Below, piece after piece: positions 7,971 to 15,837 of a stretch of DNA of 25,526 nt. The number at the start of each line of letters is the position of its first letter. Position 1 is the stretch's first letter. The stretch covers positions 1 through 25,526 of the forward strand of contig CAZUBO010000010.1 of the NCBI GenBank assembly GCA_964618955.1, read 5' to 3'. The stretch is from JAKLIH01 sp964618955 (GTDB lineage Bacteria; Patescibacteriota; Minisyncoccia; UBA6257; JAKLIH01). A program made the translations under genes and the position numbers. A model generated the notes under the pieces. That model had not been told where the DNA came from. It was given only the letters and a program-made list of their open reading frames with translations, and did no database searches.

Positions 7971-7997
7971 AGATAATAAACTATTAAATTACAACTT

Positions 7998-8213
7998 ATG
8001 AAAAGTAAAATTACTTTAGGATTATTAGCAGTTGGGCTGGTGTTTGCGATTGGTTCGTTTATAATTAATGCTAGAGCTGCTAAGCCTGAAGTGGCTGTAA
8101 ACGGAACTACTACTTGTAGTGCTAGTGGAAAATGCTCTTGCGGGTTGAATGGTACTAAGACTTGTGGAAGCTCTTGCCAAAAGATAAACAAGACTTGTGG
8201 TTGCGGGAAATAG
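7998..8213 (+). CDS. Small exported cysteine-rich protein
   Basis: 71 residues: an N-terminal signal peptide or membrane anchor (about residues 5-26, 'LGLLAVGLVFAIGSFII' then 'ARA-AK' as a plausible cleavage site). A mature part of about 44 residues holds seven Cys: 40, 46, 48, 56, 60, 67, 69 ('CSASGKCSCG', 'CGSSCQK', 'CGCGK'). The density and CxC/CxxxC spacing suggest a metal-binding or heavily disulfide-bonded peptide. It starts 27 bp after the membrane Cys protein and ends the ECF operon, so it may be the effector of the sigma response. No named family recognised. Confidence 0.65.
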   Translation: MKSKITLGLLAVGLVFAIGSFIINARAAKPEVAVNGTTTCSASGKCSCGLNGTKTCGSSCQKINKTCGCGK

Positions 8214-8242
8214 GGTTTTGATATATATGATTTTCTAACTAA

Positions 8243-8271
8243 AAAAGAGCGAAAGTACTTTTGCTCTTTTT
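8243..8271. terminator. Bidirectional terminator between the ECF operon and obg
   Basis: 12-bp stem 8243-8254 / 8259-8270 (AAAAGAGCGAAA / TTTTGCTCTTTT, one G-T pair). A or T runs on both sides can serve both converging transcripts. Confidence 0.8.
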
Positions 8272-8279
8272 GATTGTTA

Positions 8280-9266
8280 TTATTTTTCTTCTTCTTTGAC
8301 TTCTACTTTTTCATTACTAAGTTTGTAAAGAAGTTTTTTGAAGTTTTCGATACTATCGTAATCGTAAACCGAAATACAAAAGACATTAGGGGAGACTTTA
8401 GAAAATTGTTTTACGAATTTATCTAAAGTTTTTTTATCAACTAAGTCAGTTTTGGTTATGATGATATATTCTTCTTTAGTTTTAAAGATCTTACTGTATT
8501 TTTCTAATTCTTTTCTAATTTCTTTGTAAGCTGCTTTTGGTTTTTCATTTTCACAGCTGATAAGATGGAAGATTATCTTGGTACGTTCGATATGTTTTAA
8601 GAATTTGATACCCAAACCTTTGTTGCTAGAAGCGCCTTCAATAATACCAGGGATATCAGCAATGATAAGATTCTCGAAAGTTCCTAAATGAGGTTCTAGA
8701 GTTGTAAATGGATAGTTGGCAATTTTGCTTTTGCAATTAGTGATTTCGTTAATCAAACTAGATTTACCAGCATTAGGTAATCCGACTAAGCCAATATCAG
8801 CAATCATTTTTAATTCTAAATGAAGAGTGAACTCTTCGCCAGGAGTACCATATTCAAATTGTTTGGGAGAAGTATTAGTTGAAGATCGGAAATGGAAATT
8901 ACCTCTTCCGCCTCTTCCACCTTTAGCTAGGACAACTTTTTCACCAACTTTAGTTAATTCAACTTCGGATTCATTTTCAATGTTATGAATTACAGTACCA
9001 ATTGGTAGCTTAATAAAGACATCTTCGCCAGTTCGGCCATCAATGTATTGAGCTTTGCCGTTTTCACCTTTCTCGGCATGAATTTCTTTGATGTACCTAA
9101 ATTGCTTTAAAGCATCTAATTCAGATACGCCAATACCAATAACAGAACCACCACGGCCACCATGAGCTCCGGTTGGTCCTAATTCCATCATATTACGGTT
9201 AAAAGCAACGGCACCATTGCCACCGTCACCAGCTTTGATTTTTATAGAGACATCATCAATAATCAT
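8280..9266 (-). CDS. obg: Obg/CgtA GTPase
   Basis: 328 residues. The N-terminal glycine-rich Obg fold (residues 1-158: 'KAGDGGNGAV', 'GPTGAHGGRGG', 'AKGGRGGRGN') is followed by a Ras-like G domain: G1 'GLPNAGKSS' (162-170), G2 'YPFTTLEPHLG', G3 'DIPG' (204-207), G4 'TKTD' (271-274). Obg binds the 50S subunit and couples ribosome assembly to the GTP/ppGpp state. It ends at the G domain with a short charged tail; the C-terminal extension of Firmicutes or E. coli Obg is missing. It contains no Trp, so no UGA. It lies 46 bp downstream of tRNA-Val, likely in one transcript. Confidence 0.95.
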   Translation of the reverse strand: MIIDDVSIKIKAGDGGNGAVAFNRNMMELGPTGAHGGRGGSVIGIGVSELDALKQFRYIKEIHAEKGENGKAQYIDGRTGEDVFIKLPIGTVIHNIENESEVELTKVGEKVVLAKGGRGGRGNFHFRSSTNTSPKQFEYGTPGEEFTLHLELKMIADIGLVGLPNAGKSSLINEITNCKSKIANYPFTTLEPHLGTFENLIIADIPGIIEGASSNKGLGIKFLKHIERTKIIFHLISCENEKPKAAYKEIRKELEKYSKIFKTKEEYIIITKTDLVDKKTLDKFVKQFSKVSPNVFCISVYDYDSIENFKKLLYKLSNEKVEVKEEEK

Positions 9267-9312
9267 TTTGATTTTGTTAGTAATCCTTTATTGGGATTAG
9301 ATAAATTAAGTG

Positions 9313-9386
9313 TGGACGATAGAGGATTCGAACCCCTGACCCCTTGGATGTAAACCAAGTGCTCTAACCAGCTGAGCTAATCGTCC
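9313..9386 (-). tRNA. tRNA-Val (anticodon TAC)
   Basis: Acceptor GGACGAT / ATCGTCC, anticodon stem CTTGG/CCAAG, loop TTTACAT (TAC), T arm AGGGG-TTCGAAT-CCTCT. CCA not encoded. Confidence 0.94.
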
Positions 9387-9396
9387 AGGTAATTAC

Positions 9397-9424
9397 AGTA
9401 TAGCATTTTTAATCATTTTTGCAA
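9397..9424 (-). promoter_or_regulatory. Promoter of tRNA-Val and obg
   Basis: Minus strand TTGCAA (9424-9419), 16-bp spacer, TATACT (9402-9397), about 10 bp before the tRNA. Confidence 0.65.
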
Positions 9425-9433
9425 GAGTAGCGT

Positions 9434-9461
9434 TTGTTTTTTATGTAAAATGTGGTATAAT
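9434..9461 (+). promoter_or_regulatory. Promoter of the UMPH-1 nucleotidase gene
   Basis: TTGTTT (9434-9439), 16-bp spacer, TATAAT (9456-9461), back to back with the tRNA-Val promoter. The leader to ATG 9490 is about 20 nt. Confidence 0.5.
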
Positions 9462-9489
9462 GTTCGGAGCATATAGAAAATATACTATT

Positions 9490-10365
9490 ATGAAAAACGT
9501 AATTATTGCTAATAAACTAGTATTAGCTGAGAAAATGAAGAAATTTCAAAATGATGGCCTGGATAGAGTTCAGGTAGTTTCTGATTTTGATAAGACTTTA
9601 ACAAGATACAAAATTAATGGTGAAAAGGTTAATTCGGTAATTTCAATTTTGAGAGATGAGAATTATCTAATACCGGATTATTCGGATCGAGCTAAAGCAT
9701 TATTTAATTTATATCATCCTTTTGAAATTGATTTTACGTTAGACTGAGAATTCCGAAAAAGCAAAATGTTAGAATGGTGATCAACCCACTATATAGTTTT
9801 GAAAGAATGCGGATTGACTAAAAGTGATTTAGAATCAATCGTAAAATCAAATAGAATTCAATTCAGAGATGGGTATCAAATTTTATTTGAATTTTTAAAT
9901 GAAAATGTTATTCCGTTAACAATCATTACTTCTAATGGTTTAGGAGGAGATATTATTAAATTAGTATTTAAAAAATATATTATTGATTTTGATAATTTTA
10001 ATATTTTATCAAATCATATTATTTGAGATGAAAATGGCAAATTCTTAGATATTCAAAAGCCAATAATTCATGTTTTGAATAAAGATGAGGTTGTAATTGA
10101 AGACGAGAAAATCAAAAAACAAATTGAAGGAAAGAAGAATATAGTTTTGATTGGTGATGGGGAGGGTGATTTAAGTATGACTTCCTATATTCAGTTTGAG
10201 AATATTATTAAGATTGGTTTTTTAAATGAAAAAGAAGAAGAATTAATGGAGACTTTTAAAAAGGTATTTGATATTGTGATTATTAATGATGGAAGTTTGG
10301 AGATTGTAAATGAAGTTTTTAGAGTTATACAAAATGGTGGAGAATTAAATATTGAAGAAGAATAG
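9490..10365 (+). CDS. HAD-type pyrimidine 5'-nucleotidase (UMPH-1 family)
   Basis: 291 residues from ATG 9490 with three UGA Trp codons. HAD motif I 'SDFDKTLT' has the nucleophile Asp32 and acid/base Asp34. The family-specific cap segment '[W]EFRKSKMLEW[W]STH' lies at about 86-100, motif II 'ITSNGLGG' at about 146-153, and the acidic motif 'GDGEGD' at 222-227. UMPH-1 enzymes dephosphorylate pyrimidine monophosphates (UMP, CMP) in the cytosol and are best known from animals. An in-frame ATG at 9460 overlaps the -10 and is rejected. Its occurrence in a reduced genome suggests nucleotide salvage. Substrate not proven. Confidence 0.82.
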
Positions 10366-10380
10366 GAATTATGATATACT
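10352..10380 (+). promoter_or_regulatory. Promoter of alaS
   Basis: TTGAAG (10352-10357), 17-bp spacer, TATACT (10375-10380). It overlaps the last codons of the nucleotidase gene; the alaS ATG is about 28 bp further on. Confidence 0.55.
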
Positions 10381-10408
10381 TAAGTAATTAAGAATTTAAA
10401 ATTTAAAT

Positions 10409-12169
10409 ATGCAATCTAAAGACTTAAGAAAGAAATTTATAGAATTCTTTGAAGAAAAGGGACATAAGCTAATTAAATCAGCATCATTAGTACCTAATGA
10501 TGATAAGACGGTTTTATTTAATGTTGCTGGTATGCAACAGTTCAAGAAGTATTGGTCTTTAGAGAAGGATACTTTGAAAGATATTCATCCAGGAATTAAT
10601 GTTCCTTTGGGATCTGATAGAGTAATAACTTCACAACCATGTATTAGAACTAATGATATTGATGAAGTTGGAGATCAAGGACATTTAACAATGTTTGAGA
10701 TGTTGGGGAATTTTTCTTTTAAAGGAGGCTACTTTAAGAAGGAAGCAATTGAATTTGCTTGTGAATGAATGTTTGATGTTTTGAAGTTAGATCAAAAAGA
10801 AATGTACATTACGGTGTATATGGGAGATGAAAGAGCTCCTTTTGACCAGGAATGCTATGATTTATGGATTCAAAAGGGATTTTCGGATAGTCAGATTGTA
10901 AAGACAATAGAAGATAATTTCTGAGGACCAGTTGGAAATGAAGGGCCTTGTGGTCCGTGTACGGAAATCTTCTTTAAAGGATTGGAGATTTGGAATTTAG
11001 TTTTTAATCAGTATTATAAAAAAGCTGATGGAAGTTTTGTTCCTTTAGAAAAGATAGGTGTAGATACTGGAGCAGGATTAGAAAGACAATTATTGGTTAC
11101 TAATTTTCCAGAAGATTTTAAAGACAAAAGTATTTATGATACTGATATCTTTTTAAATCAAATGGAATTATTAAAAGAAAAGGCTGGAAATTACAATGTA
11201 AAGAGTGCTAGAATTATTACAGATCATTTTAGGGCCAGTGTGTTTTTAATTGCTAATGGCGTTATTCCTAGTAATGTCGAAAGAGGATATGTGCTTCGAA
11301 GATTGATTCGTAGAATTTTAAGACATTTAAAGCAATTAGAAATTAAAGAAAATATCTTTGATAAATTACTAAGTAATTTACAAAAGAATTTTGGAGAATT
11401 CTATAATGAAATTATGGATACAAAATTAATATTGGAAGTTTTGAATCAGGAGAAGATTAAATTTGAAGTTACTTTAGAGAATGGGTTGAAAGAGTTGAAT
11501 TTAATATTCCAAAAGGCTGAAAAGAATATCAGTGGCAAAGAAGCTTTCTATATCTATGAGACTTTTGGATTTCCAATTGAATTAATTGTCGAGGAAGCTG
11601 ATAGAGTTTCATTTTCAGTTGATGAAAAAGAATTTGAAAATGAATTTAATAAGCATAAGGAGATTTCTAAAGCTGGAATGGAGAAGAAATTTGGGGGACA
11701 TGATTTAGAAAATATTGATAAAAATTCTGAAAGTTTTAAGATTAGAATGAGGCTGCATACAGCTACTCATTTATTATTAAAAGCTTTAAGAATGGTTTTA
11801 GGGGAAGAAGTTTTTCAAAAGGGATCAGATATTAATGACGAGAGATTAAGATTTGATTTTACTTTTGGAAGAAAAATGACAGATGAAGAATTGAAACAAG
11901 TAGAAGACTTGGTAAATGAAAAGATAAATCAAAATTTAAAAGTTGAATTTAAAGAAGAGAAATTAGAAGAAGCTTTAAAGGAAGGATATTTGGGGTCTTT
12001 TATGGCTAAGTATCCAGAAGTGGTCAGGGTTTATAACATTGGGGAATGATCTAAAGAGATTTGTGCGGGACCTCACGTTGAGAATATTTTGGAATTAAAA
12101 GGAATTAAAATTCTAAAAGAAGAGGCTTCTTCACAAGGGGTAAGAAGAATAAAAGCAGTGTTAATATAA
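10409..12169 (+). CDS. alaS: Alanyl-tRNA synthetase, short form without C-Ala domain
   Basis: 586 residues against about 870 in E. coli. The class II catalytic core begins at 'MQSKDLRKKFIEFFEEKGH'; 'DNF[W]GPVGNEGPCGPCTE' holds a UGA at the invariant Trp near position 172, and 'TGAGLERQL' follows. The tRNA-recognition part comes next ('DHFRASVFLIANGV'). The editing domain keeps its zinc ligands: His450 and His454 in 'HTATH', Cys552 and His556 in 'CAGPH'. The protein stops right after editing ('GVRRIKAVLI'), so the coiled-coil and C-Ala domain are absent, a form seen in Patescibacteria. Three UGA Trp codons. The nearby tRNA-Ala has the G3:U70 identity pair. Charges tRNA-Ala and proofreads Ser/Gly mischarging. 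Confidence 0.96.
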
Positions 12170-12183
12170 TATTAAGATTGCTA

Positions 12184-12212
12184 TTGATTTTTTAAATAAT
12201 TCGTTGTATAAT
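12184..12212 (+). promoter_or_regulatory. Promoter of the DGR target gene
   Basis: TTGATT (12184-12189), 17-bp spacer, TATAAT (12207-12212). The ATG at 12239 gives a ~20-nt leader. Confidence 0.6.
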
Positions 12213-12238
12213 ATATTCATAAATTTAAAATCTTTTTA

Positions 12239-13606
12239 ATGAATTCTAAAATACAAAAGTCATTTACATTAGTAGAATTAATGATAGTAATAGCAATCTT
12301 AGCAATATTATCAGCTATTGTAATTTTTGCATTAAATCCATCAGAAATATTTAAAAAGAATAGAGATTCTAGAAGAATGGCAGATATTAATACTTTAAAC
12401 AAAGCGGTAGTATTTATGACATCTTGAAATACAATGGGTAATGTTAGTTTAGGGACTTCAACATATATTTATCTGTCTTTGCCTGATTCATCTTCTACTT
12501 GTTCTTCTTATTCTTTAGCAACTCTACCTACAGGATATAGTTATTCTTGTGTATCAAGTACAACTATTGGTAATGTAGATGGTACTGGGTGAATACCAGT
12601 CAACTTTGCTTTAGCAGCTGGGAATAACTACATTGCTAAACTCCCAGTAGATCCAACTAATGATAGCAACTACTACTATTCTTACAATCCAGGTGGATCT
12701 TTTGAACTTAATACTTTCTTTGAATCAAATACATATATATCTAAATATGGTTCTACTGATGGTGGCGACTCTAATGCCTTTGAACTAGGTACTAACCTTC
12801 AAGACATGCCTCAAACCTTTCCTCATAACTGAGTTAGAGTTCCTGGCAATAGTCTTTATGGAACATCAGACTTCTGAGTAATGCAATACGAAGCTAAGTA
12901 TGCTATTAATGGCAAAACAGGATCAGATGCACCAACAGACTGCAAAAATGATGTTAATTATGACACTTATGATTGAGGTAAAGCTTGTTCGGCGACAGCT
13001 AATGTTAGTACTAACGTAATTTCCAGTCCTATGGGTTCACCAATCGCAGCAATAACTCATACTGAAGCCAAAGCAATATGTACAGCTCTTGGTGCCCATC
13101 TCATTACTAATCAAGAATGAATGACAATAGCAAGAAATGCAGATCAACAAAATACAAATTGAACATCAGGAACCAAAGGAACGGGGTATATTTTTAATGG
13201 TAATTCAGCAGACTCAACTAGGGGTTATGATGGTCCTAATCCAGATAAAGGCATAAACAGAAATGTAAGATCAGTATTAACTCTTTCAAATGGTTCTAAG
13301 ATTTATGATTTCTCTGGAAATGTTTGGGAACATACTATGTTTGATATTAATGATACATTAGTTAATAATCTTCCTAATGATGGTGGAGCTTCGGGATGAA
13401 GATGAGTTGAATTAACAGCCTTAACAACTGATGGTGATTTTGCAAGTTATGATGATCTTAAACCAACAGATTCTTCTTGGGATGCTGATCAAGGTACTGG
13501 TAGAGTCTATACTAATACTGATGTACAAAGTTCTCGTGTTCTCCTTAGGGGTGGCGATTGGGACTATGGTAGCACTGCCGGTTCCTTTGCGCTGGTTTTG
13601 GATTAA
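12239..13606 (+). CDS. DGR target: pilin-like protein with FGE-sulfatase/C-type-lectin-like variable domain
   Basis: 455 residues to the TAA at 13604-13606, with nine UGA and three UGG Trp codons. The N-terminus is a type IV prepilin ('KSFTLVELMIVIAILAIL', residues 6-23) that would anchor it in the membrane or a pilus. The C-terminal part has formylglycine-enzyme/C-type-lectin features: 'LITNQE[W]MTIARN', 'DFSGNVWEHTMF', then 'RVLLRGGDWDYGSTAGSFAL' inside the variable repeat (from residue 431). Family members end 'VGFRCAR' and stop; here those codons lie beyond the TAA, in frame, with the next stop at 13652-13654 (471 residues if bypassed). The present allele thus lacks the last 15 residues. 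The variable surface probably binds ligands outside the cell. Confidence 0.85.
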
Positions 13607-13654
13607 TCTACGATTTCTGCACTTTACCTTGTGGGTTTTCGGTGTGCCAGGTAA
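13531..13654 (+). repeat. DGR variable repeat (VR)
   Basis: 124 bp matching TR (14202-14325) at a constant offset of 671, with no gaps. It differs at 15 positions; 14 are A in TR (changed to G, T or C here). The exception is G14285 to T13614. Ends are defined by identical flanks: TTCTCGTGTTCTCCTTAGGG at the 5' side and GGTTTTCGGTGTGCCAGG, followed by TAA, at the 3' side (initiation-of-mutagenic-homology region). The VR spans the last ~40 codons of the full-length frame of the target gene. Confidence 0.95.
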
Positions 13655-13689
13655 CGGTTGTAGTAATCTAGAATCTGAATATCTTTTTT

Positions 13690-13756
13690 TCTGAAATTTG
13701 CGTTAGTAAATTTCAGATTGGATGGCTTCAGAATTTATTCGTTAGAATAAATTCTG
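13690..13756 (+). repeat. Two hairpins/cruciforms downstream of VR
   Basis: Hairpin 1: 10-bp stem 13690-13699 / 13708-13717 with an 8-nt loop. Hairpin 2: 12-bp stem 13729-13740 / 13745-13756 with a GTTA loop. Both contain CGTTAG across the loop. Known DGRs carry a DNA hairpin shortly after VR that aids target recognition; here there are two, starting 36 bp after VR. A T-rich stretch after hairpin 2 could also make it a terminator. Confidence 0.65.
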
Positions 13757-13782
13757 TTTGAAAATTTTTTAACTTTTAATTT

Positions 13783-14136
13783 ATGTCAACAACAACTGAT
13801 TTAACGGTTTTTCAAAAATTGGAAGATCTAACGATTATTTTTCATAATTTGTTGGATACTATTCCTAGAAAAGAACAATTTGCTTTGTCGGAAGATATTA
13901 AGAAGCAACTTTATTTGATTGCTAAGTTGATGATTCATGCTAATACCTTAAGATTTGGTAGGAAAGAATATTTTATAAGACTGAGTGAAGAGTTTGAACT
14001 TTTACTATATTTTGTAAGATTGCTATATAGATTAAGATATATTTCTTCAAAACAATATATGAATTTAGCTAAAAGACATAATGAAGTAGTTAGAATTTGT
14101 TGTGGTTGGTTGAGTAATACGGATAGCGAAAAGTAA
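13783..14136 (+). CDS. avd: DGR accessory variability determinant (Avd-like four-helix protein)
   Basis: 117 residues, all-helical in appearance: 'FQKLEDLTIIFHNLLDTIPRK', 'LSEDIKKQLYLIAKLMIHAN', 'KEYFIRLSEEFELLLYFVRLLYRL', 'SSKQYMNLAKRHNEVVRI'. This is the pattern of the Avd / 23S rRNA intervening-sequence protein family, which forms a barrel-shaped pentamer that binds the DGR reverse transcriptase and template RNA and is needed for mutagenic cDNA synthesis. It lies between VR and TR, its standard position. Basic residues (Arg/Lys) cluster in helices 2-4. The stop codon sits inside an inverted repeat (14123-14159). Its single Trp is UGG. Confidence 0.88.
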   Translation: MSTTTDLTVFQKLEDLTIIFHNLLDTIPRKEQFALSEDIKKQLYLIAKLMIHANTLRFGRKEYFIRLSEEFELLLYFVRLLYRLRYISSKQYMNLAKRHNEVVRICCGWLSNTDSEK

Positions 14137-14159
14137 ATTCGTTGTTTATTTTTCGCTAT
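14123..14159 (+). repeat. Inverted repeat across the avd stop codon
   Basis: 10-bp arms ATAGCGAAAA (14123-14132) and TTTTCGCTAT (14150-14159) with a 17-nt loop. It may end the avd message or mark the 5' boundary of the template RNA. No long T run follows. Confidence 0.45.
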
Positions 14160-14201
14160 TCATATTTAGAATAGTAGGGGTAAAGTCTACTTCAGCACCT
14201 T

Positions 14202-14325
14202 TTCTCGTGTTCTCCTTAGGGGTGGCAATTGGAACAATGGTAGCAATGCCGGTTCCTTTGCGCTGAATTTGAATTAATCTACGAGTAATGCAAATTACAA
14301 TGTAGGTTTTCGGTGTGCCAGGTAA
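14202..14325 (+). repeat. DGR template repeat (TR)
   Basis: 124-bp non-coding template paralogous to VR. Translated in the VR frame it reads 'RGGNWNNGSNAGSFALNLN', stop, 'STSNANYNVGFRCAR': AAT/AAC codons at the diversifiable sites, the normal DGR design that avoids nonsense codons. The fixed Trp is TGG, which has no adenine and so cannot be mutagenised. The anomaly is TAA (14275-14277) within the template frame. About 26 adenines lie in the variable segment; 14 are changed in the present VR. Confidence 0.95.
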
Positions 14326-14342
14326 TTGTACTATAAGACTTT

Positions 14343-14509
14343 TGTTTGTATAGGTAGGGCCAGGTCAAAGCGTTTACGGATGCTAGAGCGAGCCAATAAC
14401 CGTTACTGATTTTATTCCTTGTTGGCACCATTGTTTTGATGGACTGGCAGAATGGTTTTCGGTCCGTAGCCTGATATGGGGCTGGTACCTATAGGTATGG
14501 TAACGGATC
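14343..14509 (+). ncRNA. DGR template-RNA spacer region, structured
   Basis: This stretch between TR and the RT start is visibly GC-richer than its surroundings and codes for nothing. A 7-bp stem 14461-14467 / 14503-14509 (one G-U pair) encloses two hairpins: AGCC 14468-14471 / GGCT 14480-14483, and the palindrome TACCTATAGGTA 14486-14497. Together they make a three-way junction. Further stems: GCCAA/TTGGC (14392-14396/14422-14426) and CCAT/ATGG (14428-14442). In the Bordetella phage DGR the region 3' of TR is needed to prime cDNA synthesis; the same role is inferred here. It completes the gene-free stretch 14137-14533. Confidence 0.6.
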
Positions 14510-14533
14510 TTCTTATTAAATTATGTTTTTATT

Positions 14534-15568
14534 ATGGATGAATTGTTTGAAGAGTTAGTTAGTGGCGAGAATATTAATTTAGCTTATGAGAAGGCAATTA
14601 AGAACAAAAGGTTTAGACCTGATGTTTTAAAGTTTTATCGTAATCATGAAATGCGTTTAGTAGATATGATGTATAAATTAAGCACTAAGACATATGTTCA
14701 TAGTGGTTATTTTAGTTTTATTGTGAATGATTCTAAAAAAAGAATAATTTGAGCAGCTCAATTTCCTGATAGAATTATTCATCATGCACTTTGCAATATT
14801 TTGGAACCAATCTTTGAGAAGTCTTTTATTTTTGATTCTTATGCTTGTCGAAAAGAAAAAGGTGCTCAAAAAGCAATTTTGCGTTGTCAAAAATTCATCA
14901 GAACGTCAAGGGGGGGGGGTAACTTAAAAGAAAAGAGAATTTATTGTTTTAAAGGTGATATTCAAAAATATTTTGATAGTGTAGATCGAAAAATTTTAAA
15001 ACAAATTATTCAGAAGAAAATTAAAAGTCCAGGACTATTATGATTGATTAATTTAATTATTGATAGCCATTTGGGTGAACGGGGAATGCCAATAGGCAAC
15101 TTAACTTCTCAGTTGTTTGCGAATATTTATTTAAATGAATTGGATCATTTTGTAAAGGATTATTTAGGAGTTAAATGTTATGTTCGTTATATGGATGATT
15201 TTGTAATACTAGATACTGATAAAAACAAATTATTTGAATTAAGAAGTTTAATTAAGAATTTTTTAAATGAGAAATTAAATTTAAAATTACATCCTAAAAA
15301 ATCAGAATATTTTCCAATCGAAAAAGGTATTGATTTTTTAGGATATACGGTGTTTTGGAACTATATCACATTACGTAAGTCAACGGTAAAGAGGTTTAAA
15401 AAAAGATTAAAGAGGGATTGAAGAAAGGCAAAAGGCGAAGAAAAGTTGAAAGTATTAGATGATGCTTTTGTCTCTTGAAGTTCATATTATCATCATGGAA
15501 GATGCAATAGAGTAATTACTAATATGTATGAAAACTATTGATTTGAATTGTGAAAAAACAAGGATTAA
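14534..15568 (+). CDS. DGR reverse transcriptase
   Basis: 344 residues with six UGA Trp codons. RT motifs in order: 'FPDRIIHHALCNILEPIF' and 'DSYACRKEKGAQKAI' (motifs 1-2), 'FKGDIQKYFDSVDRKIL' (motif 3/A, with catalytic Asp), 'GERGMPIGNLTSQLFANIYL' (motif 4/B; the 'IGNLTSQ' form is typical of DGR RTs), 'YVRYMDDFVIL' (catalytic YMDD, residues 219-222), 'LHPKKSEYF' and 'GIDFLGY' (motifs 6-7). It copies the TR RNA into adenine-mutated cDNA that replaces VR. Near residues 126-129 the gene carries a G10 run (14910-14919); the frame is intact as sequenced, but any slippage would abolish motifs 3-7. ATG 14534 is the only start matching the frame. Confidence 0.95.
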
Positions 15569-15588
15569 AATTGATAATTGTTCTTGTA

Positions 15589-15693
15589 CAGTATGTTCCA
15601 AAATGGAACATACTGCTTAAAATGTGCGAAGAGAATAGACATAATATTAAGGGTTGTTTTTCAAGTGGTTGGTTCCATTTTGGAACATACCAC
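15589..15693 (+). repeat. Pair of related palindromes in the RT-panA intergenic region
   Basis: Palindrome 1: 12-bp arms 15589-15600 / 15604-15615 around AAA, core GTTCCA-AAA-TGGAAC. Palindrome 2 (15665-15693): arms GTGGT and GTTCCA, separated by a 2-nt internal mismatch, around TTT. They are copies of one core in opposite orientation, 50 bp apart. Read in the right frames both translate to 'VCSKME'. No gene is apparent between 15569 and 15752. Confidence 0.6.
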
Positions 15694-15752
15694 TATTAAT
15701 GGCATTATTACAGACAAAATATAAGATTAATGTATTGGGGGTTTTGTTCTTT

Positions 15753-15817
15753 AGTAATGTAGGATTTATTAACATTACTATTGACAAATAAATTTACATT
15801 TGGTATAATATATGTAA
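15753..15817 (+). promoter_or_regulatory. Promoter and likely autoregulatory operator of the Panacea TA operon
   Basis: Consensus promoter TTGACA (15781-15786), 17-bp spacer, TATAAT (15804-15809). Directly upstream is AGTAATGT (15753-15760) / ACATTACT (15772-15779). Around the -10 is TTACAT (15794-15799) / ATGTAA (15812-15817). The half-sites share (GT)AATGT/ATGTAA character, fitting binding by the HTH domain of the antitoxin encoded next. Confidence 0.65.
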
Positions 15818-15837
15818 TAAAGAGTTAAATATGCATT

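Noticed and set aside
13604..13606. UAA recoded as sense in this organism
   Set aside because: UAA is the normal terminator of most genes here, including HU, aspS, ndk and mnmA.
13431..13694. 87-codon frame overlapping VR
   Set aside because: Out of frame with the FGE-like target and explained by the VR sequence; no family character.
15589..15693. Insertion sequence with inverted ends
   Set aside because: No transposase frame between the two palindromes (50 bp) and no target duplication visible.
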